64,000 nucleotides of DNA from Haliclona indistincta (GCA_964017065.1 OZ024784.1:15047152-15111151), one strand, 5' to 3'. Shown: positions 1 through 13,052, counted from the first letter of the stretch. The notes: generated by a model not told the origin, from the sequence alone. Numbers and translations are program-made.

Positions 1-777
1 CTTTTAGCTATGCAAGCTCCTCTCAGAGCTCATGCAGCAGAGCTGGGCAATCCTATACCAGATGAGCCTCTACTGTTCATGAAACCAACCACCTCGTACT
101 TGCAGGAAGGAGGATCAATAGAGGTAAGACTACAGCACTTTGATCATGCTCAGATATGGATATAGCACTGCTCAATTTGTAGCTATGTTTGCCCGCCTGC
201 AGATCTTATCTCTTTGTCTAGGTGCCTCCCAGTGTTACAGAGCTACACTATGAGGTGGAACTGGGTGTGATCATAGGCAAGGAAGGCAAAGACATACCAG
301 AAGCATCGGCTTTGTCTCATGTAGGAGGTTATGTAGTTGCTCTCGACATGACCTCTCGCAACCACCAAGCTGCTGCCAAGAAGAAAGGTCACCCATGGTA
401 TGTCAGCAAAAGTTTTGACACATTTTGTCCGATCGGCTCATTTATTGAGAAAGAAAAGCTGGACCCAGCTGACTGCAATCTATGGTTGAAGGTTAATTTT
501 GACTATATAGTCTGAAAACAAATTGCACAAAGTAATGATCAATTCTATTTCTTGTCAGGTTGATGGTAACCTAAAGCAGAGTGGTTCTACCACTGACATG
601 ATCTTCACTGTTCCCTTTCTGATCAGCTACATCAGTAGTGTTAGTCGTCTAGAAGTAGGAGACCTCCTCCTCACAGGGACACCAGCTGGAGTAGGACCAG
701 TTGTGCCCGGCCAGACCATTACTGCCGGCATTGAGGGTGTGGCTGATATTAGCTTTCCTGTAGTGAAGAGGAGCTAA
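1..777 (+). CDS. FAHD1: Acylpyruvase FAHD1 (fumarylacetoacetate hydrolase domain protein), 5' truncated by window edge
   Basis: Three exons are visible, 1-123, 222-491 and 559-777, all joined at codon boundaries with GT-AG introns (98 and 67 bp); they give 204 residues ending at a TAA at 775-777. The family hydrolyses acylpyruvates and decarboxylates oxaloacetate, mainly in mitochondria. Seen in the sequence: the N-terminal KPTTSYL stretch, the metal-binding region around ELHYEVELGVIIGKEG, the GYVVALDMTSR segment and the C-terminal LLTGTPAGVGPV motif, all typical of the FAH fold. Vertebrate FAHD1 is about 220 residues, so only roughly the first 15-20 residues are missing to the left. The closely related FAHD2 is the main alternative, but the short length favours FAHD1. 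Confidence 0.93.
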
Positions 778-961
778 CTATTGCAGTTTCTCTAGATGCT
801 GTAAATAGCAATTAATTATAAAAATTAATTATAAATTAATTCTTAGCTAGTAATACTGCGCACGCGTAAGCGCACGTGTTTCAACTTACAGCAGCCCAGG
901 CCATATCCCAGATACTAGACTATACGTATTTGTACAGTAGGGCTGTTGCCCGCAGAAGAAG

Positions 962-3900
962 ATGGAACGTGTGCTTTGCCATCATGGTAAGAACTGTTTA
1001 ACTTTGTTTAGATGTAGTTTACGGCGTGACGTAGGCAAGCCGTGCAACCTTATGACTAATAGTGTTGGGGACAGTTATTACGTCTGCCGAGAACTAAGAA
1101 GGAAGGACCGCTGCTCTTTTAAGGAGAAGTCTTTGTAAGTACATGTTAAGTATACAGTTGTTTTTAGCTAATTGAATACGCTCAGGATCAAGCTAGTTGA
1201 TGTAGAGGGTCAGTGTCCTGTTCACGGTGTACCCATTACTCTCCGCAATATATACAAGGATGGTGATGGAGCAGAGAAGTAATATTTGTTGTATATTGTT
1301 CTTAATGCCTCATCTTTTCTCAGAGTTAAATATGTTTGTGTCAGAGCTGATAGAGGCACGTGGTGTGGCCATTATTTTTTCCCAGTAAGACTTTTGCAGC
1401 TATCATATATTGCACTTAATGAGTTTATTACTTCAGGACACGGCTCCACAAGATGATGTGCCTAGTCCAAAATCACTGACAGACAAAGAAGAGGGTGAGA
1501 TGTAGTTGTTGTACCATTTGTGGGGAATGCACAACATTATGTGATGTGGCAATATGTACAGAACAGTACTATCTTTGAGAACCTGTAATTACAACTAACT
1601 TTCCTATGGGCGACTATTGTTGCCTGGAAAGTTTAACATCATAGGAGGGAAGGCCCTGCCTAGCAGAGTTATCACGTGAAACCTTGCACCACTGGGTCTC
1701 CTAGGCCTTCTTGACATGAAAACCAAACGTGCACTAATTTGTCTCATACATGCTGTTTTGACTCAATAAGCTTTTTTGCTCCATTGAGTGATAGTTGGTA
1801 GATCGTCAAGTGGGTGTGGCTAACTGCACTCGTGCTTAAAAACAAGACTGTGCGTTGTGCAAGTTGATTTCACACTAGGAGGGTTAATTATCAGGAACTG
1901 TAAGAAAAAAGAGCATTTAGCCCAAACTGAAACTCTGCGGTGATGACGTTTGCAGAAGAAGGCGAGTGACATAGGTAGTTTGGTACGTGTCCAGCAAGCA
2001 GTCAGAGTCGATAAGCGTCTCCTGGATGCGCCTGAAGCAAAATTGTATGGAGCAGCTTGATGCCATAAACATATTTTTTGAAGGCTGGGAAGACAGTTTT
2101 TGACTGATTGAGTAGCCGAAATGTGGACAAAAAAATTCTGTTCCATTGGTGTCTTCATCAATCAGCTGTGCCTATTAGAGTAGGAGCGTGAATTGCCCAC
2201 ACTTTAACTCTTTCTGCCAGTGAACAGTCACTAGTGGATATTTAGCGCTTAAAGATGGCAACTCAATACTGAAGACAGAGAAATTGTCTGAGGAAGCATC
2301 TTGTCCTCTATTTCTAGCTCAATTTACAAGGCCGTCCATTGCCTTCACCTATCTTAGTGAGCATGGCTGTGTTTCGTTCAATCAAAGCTTTGTGTTGTCA
2401 TATCACTGGTCAGCTGTTTTTCAGAGAGTTCCATTCCTTACCCGAAATATAACAGTAGTGGTTAAGGATAGTAGTAGCAATACAACACATAACTGAAGCG
2501 GCACAGCTACCTGACAGCTCAGCACAGCAGCTCCACGGATCCAGTTGTAGGATCGAGCAATAAACAGCTTCGACATGATCAGATAGCTGAACCACAAACG
2601 TACATGTACAGGTGCTCCCTACTCTTAATCAATGCTCAACAAAAGTACTGTAAATGAAGAGATTTTGTCCTAGATAATCTCTTTTGTGTAGAATCATAAT
2701 TTTACATTTGGAAGGTACCCTCTATGTGTTTACGGTAGTCTCAACTTCGTGTTCCACAATAAATAGTTTTTAATCCAGTGTCATGTGTATCATTATTGGA
2801 AGCAGTTTGGTTAAAAAGCTTGAGATATTTTACACTGGTGCTATTGCTATCAAAAAAATTGCGAACAAGGTTTTATTGCACATAGGTTTATCACAAGATA
2901 ACTCGTCAGCTGAAGCTATTCGTGGGAGTGATAACTTGGATAGGCCATCATGGAGAGACAGTAGAAAGGAGGACAGTGATAGAGAAACTGAGGAAGAGGA
3001 AAGTGTGTCTGATGAAAGAGAGGAAGAGAAGGAGCGAGATGAAGAGGAGGAGGAGCAAGATGAAGAGGAGGTGGAGCAAGATGAAGAGGAGGAGGAGCAA
3101 AATGAAGATGAGGAGGAAGAGGTGGAGCAAGTTGAGGATGAGGAAGAGCAAGATGACAGAGAGGCTGATGAACAGAGCAGTGTTGCTGAGAGTGACGAGA
3201 GTAGTGTTATAAGGGATAGTTTGTTGCTGGTCAATACTGAGGTTGCTAGCAGTGGCTACTCTGATGAAGAGAAGGAGAACAAAGAACCTGTTCATGATAT
3301 GCCGCCATCACAGTCTCCTCCATCTTCTAATGTAGGAGATCTTACAGACAAGCTCAGTGACATGGGCCTCCATGGTAGTGATAGCAGCACTAAGAGAGAG
3401 GTAGCCACCGTTGAAGAGACTGACTCTGCTGTTGCTGTGGAAGAAGTAGATGATGATGAAGAGGAAGAAGAGGATGATGATAGAGGAACTGGAGTCTTTA
3501 AGCCAGGTCGTACTTACCGTAAACTCTGCAGACAGCTGCTCAACACCAGAGTATGTTTTTTTTACATATGTACTACTGCCATTGTTATCCAATTTCAGCA
3601 ACTTTATGCTCAACTGAGTGGAAAACTCCATGATGGCGGGGCTAAGCTGGTTGAGCGAGAACAGTTGATATCCATGAGGATGAAGAAACTGAGGGGCCGA
3701 GTACCGACAACCACTGAGCTAGTGGCTATACTGGAGAGTTATGCTAAAGAGAAGCAAGTTGGAGATGAGGTCAAACAGAAAGTGAGTTTTTTTGTGAGAT
3801 TTGTGACACAATCATGTTGCATCTCTTTTGCAGGTACCAGTGAAAAAACAACTACTTGACACTCAACTAACTAAAATGCTCACATCAGGAGTAGTAAAAC

Positions 3901-6900
3901 ATCTACACACGTAAAATCAATGATTTGTTTTTATTTGTCTAATTATTCTCAATTCCAGGTCACTGGCCTCTTGTCCAACTGAGACTGATTTAGCGGACAC
4001 GCCAGCTGCCCTGACAGTGTCTTTGCTACAACACCAGCGACGTGCTCTCAGGTGGATGTGGTGGAGAGAAGAGCAAGTCCCTAGTGGCGGCATTTTAGGT
4101 TTGAATCTGTAGTGCTATAGAACATCTTGTGAATTCTCTGCCTGTTTCAGCTGATGATATGGGTCTCGGGAAAACCCTTTCTACAATCTCTTTGTTGGTG
4201 GTAAAGAAACAAGAAGACAGACAGACAGTGAGAACAGTTCAAGGTATGTACTCACAAATTCTGGAATCACAAATTGTCTCTCCTTTGCAGACCTCAGGTC
4301 AATCAATGCTACACTGATCGTAGTTCCTGCCTCTCTGATGCACATGTGGGAAGCTGAGATAAAGAGCAAGGTCAAGCCTGGAGTCCTGAGGGTTAATATA
4401 TACCATGGTAGTTCTCGACCAAAAGATCCTTCTGAGTGAGTGACCAGCTCTCTTATCTTTTAAAGTGTTTATTTATTCTGAATCAGGTTGATGTATTATA
4501 ATGTTGTGATTACAACTTACAATATTGTCGGTATTGAAGGCAGCACTGTTCTAGAGAATGTGGTCAGTGTTACTGTGTCCTAATAGAGTTGCTATCTGAT
4601 TTTTGTTGATTTTTTGAAAGGATCCCCACAAGAAAAAGAGAGTTTCTTCCAGCACAGCATTGTTCCAGCTGCACTGGAAGAGAATTGTATTGGATGAGGG
4701 TCACACAGTTCGTAACCCCAAGTCTAACCTCAGTCTAGGCTGCTCTGGTCTCAGTGCTGGTACTATAGTGTGTGTGTCGTCGATGTTATTGGTGTTCTCC
4801 CTCAGACCATAGGTGGGTGCTCACTGGAACACCAGTTCAGAACAAGTTGGAGGATTTTTACAGTTTGATTCGGTGAGAGTTTGTTCATTGCAGACCGTTT
4901 CTATTCTCTTGTGTGTAGCTTTCTGAGACTGTCTCCGTTTGATAACAAGGCTGTTTGGAAGCGAATGATTGGATCTGGAAGTATGCTACCATTCGCAATT
5001 CATTGGACGATTTCACTATTCTATAGGTAGACAAGGCATGCAGCGACTACAGGCAATGGTAGCCACGCTGGTTCTTCGTCGCACCAAGGAGGAACAAGGT
5101 CTTGCAGGAGTCTCTGTAAGCTTAGATGGAGTATTTCTAGTTATTACCTCTTCTGTTTCAAATTCAAACAGCATCTTAAGCTGCCAGCTAAGGTTATTGT
5201 GACTCATCAGGTTGAATTAACTCCCAAGGAAAAGGTCATCTATGATGTATTGTTTAGTCAAGGCAGGTAAGGGTTTAGCATTCATTGCACTTGCTTTGTA
5301 AACTTGTCTCCCATGAGATGAATCTCATCTGTCTGTTTCTTTCTCAGAGCTGTTTTCTCAAAGTATCTGGAAAATAAAGGAGAGCTAGGAACTGAGAAGG
5401 AGCCATCACATTCTCTGCAACAGCAGCTAGAGAATGTCTCTCCTAGTGTCGCTAGTGGTTTGCAGAAGTTAATGGATCCTGCCTCCAAAGGATATACTGG
5501 AATTCTGGTATTGTTGCTGAGGTACTAGTAAAGAGTGTTGTTGTGTATAAGGAGTCAGTATGCTGTGTACAGGCTTCGTCAGTGCTGCAGTCATCTTGGT
5601 CTCCTGCGACCGGGCATGACCTCTGCCGGGTCTGCAGTTGGTGATTATGATGAGACAGGATTAGAGGCTGCTATGGAAGGCCTGAAACTAGATGTAGCTC
5701 CATGTGTGGTCAGCTTACCACTACTTATTCCTCTGTGTCTAGCCTGTTTTATTTTACAGGACTTGCCAAGAGAATTCTCAGATGATTCTCCTAGTGCTAA
5801 GGTGAGTGTTTAGGCGTGTCTGCACTACAGCCAATGCGCATCGATTTGCTTAGATCTGGATAGCGATCTGAGTCAGCGGACAAATCCAGATTGCATTGTG
5901 GCACCACCCATTTTACTAACTGTTTCCTGTAGTTATTAAGTAATGCATGAGGAGGCTAGTACCCAAGACTAATTTACTTTGCACGCTCTTTCAACACTTC
6001 GAGAAGCGCTGAAGCTCCTCTGTACTCTTCCAGAAGTTTCATTTTGCCTGGACTTTCCATTCCAAAACCTGCGCACTGGAAAGTGACTTTACTTGATCCG
6101 GATCGAATCCACCTCACGAGGTGGATCGCATCAGGGCATAGTGCAGACGCAGATTCAATCCGGATCGATCTGGATCCAATGTGCAGTGCGGACACGCCTT
6201 TTGTTAAGACACTGGTTCTGTCTCATTTCGTATGTTATGTAGGTGACACTGATGCTGGCTAAACTGAAGGAGATTATTGCGTGTGATAATGATGACGGAC
6301 CTCCTTACAAGTGGTAAGTACCACCACTTATCAATCGCTTGATTACCTCATGCTGATACTATTTCTCTTTTACTTTCATAGCATTGTTGTCTCTCAGTGG
6401 ACAACAATGTTGCATGTTGTAAAAGGCCATCTCGATGCCAATCATATTACTCATATCTCAATTGATGGAACGTGAGTCTCAAACGACTCAAAATGCTTTT
6501 AACTTGTTTGTCGATTAGGATTCCGCCCGCAATGAGGCAATCAATAGTAGACAAGTTCAATTCAGCTAAACCTGATCCCAGGGTGCGTATTGATCTTAAT
6601 TTACATGTTTATTGCTGAAGTGTGCATTCTTCTCTCCAGGTGATGCTCCTGTCTCTGCAGGCTGGAGGAGTTGGACTGAACTTGATTGGAGCCAATCATG
6701 TGATAATGTTAGACCTGCATTGGTAGGTTCAGCCCTGGTACTATAGACGATGCTATACTGTGTTCCCACAGGAACCCACAGTTGGAGGTTCAGGCATCTG
6801 ATCGTTGTCATCGAGTTGGGCAAACTCGTGATGTGACCGTCCACCGGTACAATTTACACTGTTATTGCTTGGGTTTTCTATTCTTCTGAGTTTGCTTTAG

Positions 6901-7152
6901 ATTTGTAACTAAGGACACCATAGAATCAGTAATTCTCTTGCTTCAGGAAAGAAAGTTGAAGTTGGCTGACGATGTTTTATCTGGGTAAGTTTGTGGTTGC
7001 AATCTACAACAGCATACATAGAAGATATATCATTGTGTGCCTGCTGCTGAGCGAGTTTTTGAAATCTTTGTTTTTCTTGTAGTGCTCGGTCTCAGAAGGG
7101 ATCCCGATTTCAACTCACTCTACATGATCTGAAAGAACTATTTGAAATGTAA
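962..7152 (+). CDS. TTF2: TTF2-type SNF2 family ATPase (RNA polymerase II transcription termination factor 2)
   Basis: Model of 27 exons, 1025 residues: 962-986, 1035-1134, 1186-1278, 1324-1384, 1437-1494, 2886-3550, 3599-3781, 3834-3910, 3959-4098, 4151-4243, 4291-4435, 4487-4562, 4621-4759, 4806-4872, 4919-4980, 5027-5115, 5172-5266, 5348-5521, 5552-5708, 5760-5801, 6243-6313, 6382-6471, 6519-6582, 6640-6722, 6772-6846, 6901-6984, 7083-7152. The first exons encode a cysteine/histidine-rich N-terminus in the position of the TTF2 GRF zinc finger. A very acidic Glu/Asp stretch follows, then the helicase core: Walker [10 protein letters not shown], a DEGH box (usually DEAH), [42 protein letters not shown] and [11 protein letters not shown]2 releases RNA polymerase II transcripts using ATP. 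Splice borders and phases all agree; the small early exons are the least certain. Human TTF2 is about 1160 residues. Confidence 0.92.
1495..2885 (+). other. Long TTF2 intron, no recognised content
   Basis: This 1.39-kb intron is more than twenty times the length of most introns in the gene. Both strands have short open frames but none is recognisable, and I found no terminal inverted repeats or target duplications. A degenerate transposon remnant is possible but is not supported by what I can see. Confidence 0.5.
2990..3180 (+). repeat. Imperfect GAG/GAT-rich tandem repeat encoding an acidic tract
   Basis: A purine-rich stretch of roughly 21-24-base units built on GAAGAGGAGGAG-type runs. In frame it encodes blocks of Glu with interspersed Asp, Gln and Val inside the large TTF2 exon. 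It probably grew by slippage, so its length may vary between individuals. An acidic linker between the zinc finger and the ATPase is plausible for this family. Confidence 0.8.
5813..6198. mobile_element. MITE-like element with terminal inverted repeats inside a TTF2 intron
   Basis: The left end reads GGCGTGTCTGCACTAC and the right end, on the other strand, reads GGCGTGTCCGCACTGC, so about 17-20 bases match with two mismatches. The body has further inverted segments built on GATCCGGATCGAATCC and carries no coding capacity. It lies wholly within the intron between exons ending at 5801 and starting at 6243. No clean target-site duplication is visible, so the superfamily is open. Confidence 0.7.
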
Positions 7153-7397
7153 TCCGAAATGTTGAATCTTCGTTATCATCATCATTCATCATAATTATAA
7201 TAAAAAATTACATCATGACAGTTTGTAAACTGTGCTTCAATTGGTAGTGTTTGTTGATATAGAAACTGTATCAAGACTGGTGTATCTATAACATGACAGA
7301 TAATTGTTGCTATGTTGTTTCATCATTATAGAATAAACCTGCAATACCATAAATACTCTTGTGATTTTGTTTTCGTTCACTTGCTGCTACGGCACTC

Positions 7398-10300
7398 ATG
7401 GCTGCAGCTTCATGTCTGTTGCTGCCATTAGTGGTGGTGCTGGGGTGGGTGCTACTAGTGCAAGTGCCTCGTGCTAGTGGATTTATTGCTGTCAGTGGAA
7501 ACACTACTGAGAGTGAATTGGTAGATTTCTATGATGACTATGCTGAAGTTTTTGGCAAGAGAACAGTTACTAAAGTAAGCAAGCAGTTAAATATTATTTC
7601 ATGCATTGATCTCCACAACAGACCACTAAGCCAAATGCTCGATTGAAGGAGCTTCAAAGTCCAAGCAAACGTATGTTATTTGTGTGATGGTGACCAGACA
7701 AAATAACTTTCTTGACAGTGAAAACAGTGAAGCTACATAATTTACCACTTGCTCTAAAGATCAGGAAGAAAAGGGATAGACTCCATTGGCTGGGTCAAGA
7801 TGGATATGTTACTCTCTACAGTGGTCAACTGAAGGTCCCCTTGTTAACTAGTCAGCATCTGCAGATGGGACTCTTGAAAAACAAGGTTTGCATGCATGCT
7901 ATAATGGTATTGTGTTTAGTGTCTTCTGATTTACAGAAAAGTCTAAATAGAAAGACAAATGAGAAATTTCGGCAAGATGTTCGTGTGCCCAATTCGCAGT
8001 CAGCAACTCTTAATGGTTACTCTGGTAGTGGCTATGACAGAGGTCATTCTGCAGCTGCAGGTAATAACATACAGTTGACCTGACAATCATTACTGTCTAT
8101 AAAGCCAATAGTCTCAGTGATGAAGCACAGATCAATACTTTCATGCTGACCAATATTTTTCCTCAGTTACCTAAAGTCAATCGAGGTGAGATGATTTCAA
8201 GTGTAGCTAGCAGGTTAAATTGGAAATTTGTTGCAGGCGTCTGGAAGAGCTTTGAGACTTACACAAGAAAGAAAACAATTGCAAAGAAAGATCTCTTTGT
8301 CAATACAATACTTACTTTCCCTAAAACTAGAATAAAGAGGCGAGTTATTGTTACAACAGCTCGATACAGTTTGTTTATTGTCACGTTGTACATGTATAGG
8401 TTACCTGATGGGACAGCTATTCCAGATGGATTTTACATGTTGTTAGTGTGGTGCGAACAGGGAAACATCCAAGCTGAATACATATTTGTGTCAAATAAAC
8501 AAAACATTGCAAATGTAAGCTAAACTTAAGACCTGCACCCAAAATTGACGAAGTCTTGAAAGTATACATGTAGCTGGTGATATTATATATAATAATGCAT
8601 GTGACTTAAGCCTCAATAAACAATGGCATCCATAGGCAAAATCCTTGATTTAAAAGGTAGCGGATGTAGTTTCGGTATGATTGTTTATTTTTTCATGTTT
8701 GTCTACAGCCAATAGTTCGCTGGGAATCAACTGAATCAGGACTAACACTCACACGCTCTAGGAAAAAATATACATACAAGGCTAAAACAGCAACTGTCAG
8801 TAACATTCAAAAGAAGGTGGCTTCTGCAACTGGAATAGAGCTCACACTTCACAACAACCTCTGTAATGGGGATACACTGATTGCTAAAACTCTCTCTAAA
8901 CTAGCTAAAGTTGGTACAGTGTACCAGGGAATCTGGTGTTTAACATTATGTTAATTTTCTAGGGAGTTAAAGCTTCCGTCCTAGAAGTAGACACACTGGC
9001 TGACACTTCTTCATCTGGACTATGCAATACAGTTAGAAAACAACTGTTGTCTCTGGACAAGAAAGGAAAGGTGACTCTTTCGTCATCACCACCACCGAGA
9101 ACTGTGCTTGATCTAAAAGAGGGATCATTTGGTGATGGCTGTCGAAAATCAGGTGTGTATTGGTATCACAGTAGACAGTAACATAACCTTACTTATTGCC
9201 TATTGTAGAAATGCTGGATATGGATGTTGATGATAATGAAGGCATGGATACAATCGATACAGGTAAGTCACCATTGTAACTAACCAGCTATTATCATATC
9301 AATGTTGCTATGACAGATGAATCTTATGAAGATGAATTGCTTGCTCTTGGAAACGATTTTCTCACTGCCAGTGTTCGGACAGGACGATCTCTTAAACTTT
9401 TTGATCTCATCAACGTGCCAAAGTCAATTGACTTGTCAGCTATCAATGTTCCGCTTCAGAATATCACTTACAGTAGAAGAGCCAACAGACTTGATATCCA
9501 CTCTGCTCCTCTAAATAAGATTAGTATAATTCCTGGTGTCTTCACTGTTAGAAATGTTGTAGCTTCACTGAGAATACCTTGCAACAAAGGAGCTTATAAG
9601 AACATAATCGCTGCATTTTCTGGACATTGGATTATCGGGAATATTTTCCTGCACACTCAAGCTAGGTACGATACTGAGCACATGAGCCTCTTGCTTAGAG
9701 GTAACACCAAACCAGGTAAAACAATTGACTTAAAGAACGAACTTAACAGCTTAGCAAGGACCAACCTTCCAATTCCCTTGCCTTCGGTACAACTTGGCAA
9801 CATTGCAGTCACTGGACATATTGAGCTAATCAAGGGAGGCATGGCTACCGTAGTGGTCAGTGGAACAATTGGCAGCATCAGAGTACATGGCATTCTTCAA
9901 AAACAAATTAGCTCATCAGGAATATTTTCTGGAGCTTTTGCTGCCGATTTTGGTCCACTTAGACTATCTAATCTCATCAGAAAAGTCACTTCAGTGGACA
10001 TCTCTCGCGTGCCGTTCCTGGGAACTCTATCTATTCCCAGACTTGGTGTCACAATAAGTTCAGGATACATTACAAGTTCAATGCTACCAAATGTCTTCTG
10101 TAAGGAAGGGCTCCTTAGTAAAACATCAGTCACTATACCAAAAGGTCTTCAAGCTTTTGTGAACCTTAAGCTAGGTAGCCACAAAACAACTCTTAAGATG
10201 ACTTACTTTCAGTCTTCTCTAAAGTTTAAATTAACAGATGGCGGCAAGCTACCTATTGGGTCACTTCTCTCTGCAATTCCAAAATTGAACATACGATCTT

Positions 10301-12977
10301 TGCGGCTACCTCCGGGAATAAGAAACATCTTTCAACTTCAGATCGAGTTCTTTTCTTTCGATACAGACTCCAAAGAGTTAATGATAGATGCACAGTTCCC
10401 AGGCAAGTTCAGTTTTTTCAGAAATTTTCTCACCATCACCGATCCTGAAGTGAAAATTCATGCTATACTGAAGCATCCAAGAAAAGTATTTTTGGACTTC
10501 AGCGGAGAAATAAAAATTGGAAAAGAAGACTATGAGGTGACTATCAGTAGAGACCGCTCAACGAATAACTACATTCTTAGAGCTTCTTTTAAGACGATTC
10601 CCATTTCGGACTTTATACATTCATTTTCAGCAAAGTTGATACCCAAGTCACTACACAGGGCACTAAAGAAGTTCATTCGGTTTAGGATTGACAATGCAAA
10701 GCTAGTTGTACCACTTGGAACAAAGAACCCTCAGATTCACTTGTCTGGTACTCCTGTCATTAGAGGATTTAAGACTATTCACATGAATTCGATAGTTTTT
10801 CGACAGAACGAAAAGAGTTATCTAGTTCAGGGCTTTCAGTTGGGTAAGGTTAGCCTTGCCAGCATCATTCGTCAAATCACACGCAAAGACTTACGTCGTA
10901 TTGCTTTCTTGAACCAACACCTCAACACAGCTTTAGTTATCTCACCAGTCACTCTACCTCCTAGTCTCCGACTATATGGCAGCCAGTTGAGTGATATACC
11001 AATTACTAAAGGAGTATCTATTCGTGCTCTACTTCACTGGCCTTCAAATTGTGCACAGGATAACTTTTGTTCAGTTGCTCAAAGAAAACTTGGTAGCGAT
11101 GCAAAGTTTACTCTTCAGGGCACATTTGTGAATTTAAATTCTTTCACTCTCTCTGCTGGTGTTTCAGATTTGAGGCTTGGTTCTGGTGTTGTGCTGCAGC
11201 GAGCAGCTCTTCAGATTAAGGTTGGAGTTGAAAACGCTGTTGGAATAGAGGGAGCTATTTACTTGAAAAAAATCAGAGTTACTTTGTCTGCTTCACTTCG
11301 TACTGGGACAAGAGGAGTTGTACTTCAGGGTAACTTAGAGGGATGCTGGAAAAGAGCATTTGGTGCTAAGTGGCTCAGTATTTGCAACCTGCACCTCCTC
11401 ATTGCAATACAGCCAACAGTGACTCTAGTGGGTGCACTGGAGCTTGGAGGAGAGGTAAGGATAGGCAACCCAGCTTGTCTCGCTAAACCCATTACAGCAC
11501 TTGGGTATGTCGGTATTGATCAGCTTAGTCCTAGAGATAGTTTTTACTATGTGGAACTAAGAAATAGCCTCACTGTTGGGACTGTTCTTCAAGCGTTCTG
11601 CATCAAATTCCGTCTTCCTCGTCCTCTTGCTGATAGTGGATTTCCAAATGGATTTCTTACTTCCTTTTCTATTGCTGGTAAAGAGATACCCAAGGCACGG
11701 ATTAGCATTCCTGCAGGTTATCGATTGAAAGGATCAATCAATATTCTTGGTCTCGTGGTTCATGCTGACGTTACCATCAACATACCAAAAGGAGTGAACA
11801 TGAAAATAGCTCTAGGTCCTTTGAGGCTTGTTGGAGGCCGCCTACTGATGTACGCCTCTAGTAAAGATCGCAACCACGGACCATTTCTAAAGGTGTTTGT
11901 GACAGCACATCCTAAGCCTAAAGTGGATATTCATGCAAGTGGATTCGTGTCTGTGTTTGGTATTTCAATAGAGGCCAGGCTTAGAATTACAAACAAACAG
12001 TACGAATACTTCATCAGAGGGAAATTCCTACGGCTCTTCCAAGCAAGTCTTCATATTACAGCTAACTACGGAAGTATCAAGACTGCTCATTTTAGAGTTC
12101 GTGGTCACTTGAAGAATGATTTATTTGCTACAATCAGGAGAAAAATTCAGCAAGGGCTTCAAAAATCTGCCCGAGCAGCCACAAAAGCTATCGACAATGC
12201 AAAAAGAAAGATCAATTCTAAAAAGGCTGTTTTCAATAGAGCAATAAGGAAAGTGAGTAAAGCACAAGCAAGAGTTACAAGAGCCGGAGGGGCCTTTGAC
12301 CGGGCTGCTAATAAGCTAAGAAGATGGCAGAGAAAGAAGTTTTGTCGTCTCAAGAGATGTAGAAGTGGTAAGTCAAAATTATATGTAAAGCTTTCTGAAT
12401 ATCACTATGTTTTTATTCAGTGTGCATTGGATGCCTGAGATGGAAATGTTGGAAAAAAGTATGGGGAAAATGCATAAAGAGGCCTAGGTGGAAGAAATGC
12501 TGCAAAAGGATCACCAACCCAATATGCAAAGTTCGCAATTTTGGGTGCAAAGCGCTTCGCAAGACAATACGTTTTGGTCTCAAAGTAGCTGAAAAACTTG
12601 TCCGAAAGAGTAAATTCGTTTTAAAGGCAGCTAATGTTGTACTTGAAGGTGTCAAAATCATACTTCGTAAAAGCAAACGTTTGTTGGACATTGCTAATGC
12701 TTTCCTTGAGGTAGTGAAGAGGATCTATGTAGCCGGAACTAAAGCACTATCAGCAATTGCTCGCTTCACTCTTGGAGGAATTTTTGACATCAGAGAAATT
12801 TCATTTGATGTAGCTGTTGGCAAGGCAGCTACGGGTCACTTCCGAGTTTCCCTTCTACTTGAGATCTTCAGGCGACCCAAACGATTCAGCCTTGACCTGA
12901 ACTTTAAAAACCTCCTGCAGTTTTTTCGGTCACTTGGTCAACGAATCATCCGTGGCCTTAAGAAGTTCATCTTCTAA
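7398..12977 (+). CDS. Large secreted protein: EndoG-like DNA/RNA non-specific nuclease domain fused to a long unrecognised region
   Basis: Eleven exons, 1642 residues: 7398-7574, 7622-7670, 7719-7885, 7937-8060, 8105-8185, 8237-8514, 8709-8909, 8963-9152, 9209-9262, 9317-12367, 12421-12977. Residues 1-28 form a clear signal peptide, not a mitochondrial presequence. Residues about 130-330 match the EndoG/NUC1 nuclease family: GYDRGHSAAA at 164-172 with the catalytic His168, then MLTNIFPQ with the metal-site Asn189, then NRGVW. The stretch after residue 200 diverges and may hide a misread splice site. Residues about 440-1450 come from one 3-kb exon and alternate short hydrophobic beta-like segments with Gly/Lys/Arg turns (for example GFVSVFGISIEARLRI). 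A Lys/Arg-rich helical segment and a Cys/Trp-rich knot (CIGCLRWKCWKKVWGKC) follow. The C-terminal family is not recognised. Extracellular nucleic acid digestion or defence is only inference. Confidence 0.8.
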
Positions 12978-13052
12978 AATAATTATTCAATATAGTGGAC
13001 TTGTAGCTTGTACATGCACCATGTAGTAGTATAGTAGTATGGGTTTATTCCC

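Noticed and set aside
1820..2161. 113-codon minus-strand frame in the long TTF2 intron, considered as a transposase remnant
   Set aside because: No transposase motif could be recognised in any frame and there are no terminal repeats.
2830..3295. Long Ser/Leu/Phe-rich frames on the minus strand
   Set aside because: They are the reverse complement of the TTF2 acidic repeat (GAG/GAT runs), not genes.
8341..8400. A hidden intron in the nuclease domain (GTTATT to TATAG, 56 bp)
   Set aside because: Its size matches local introns but removing it shifts the frame into a stop.
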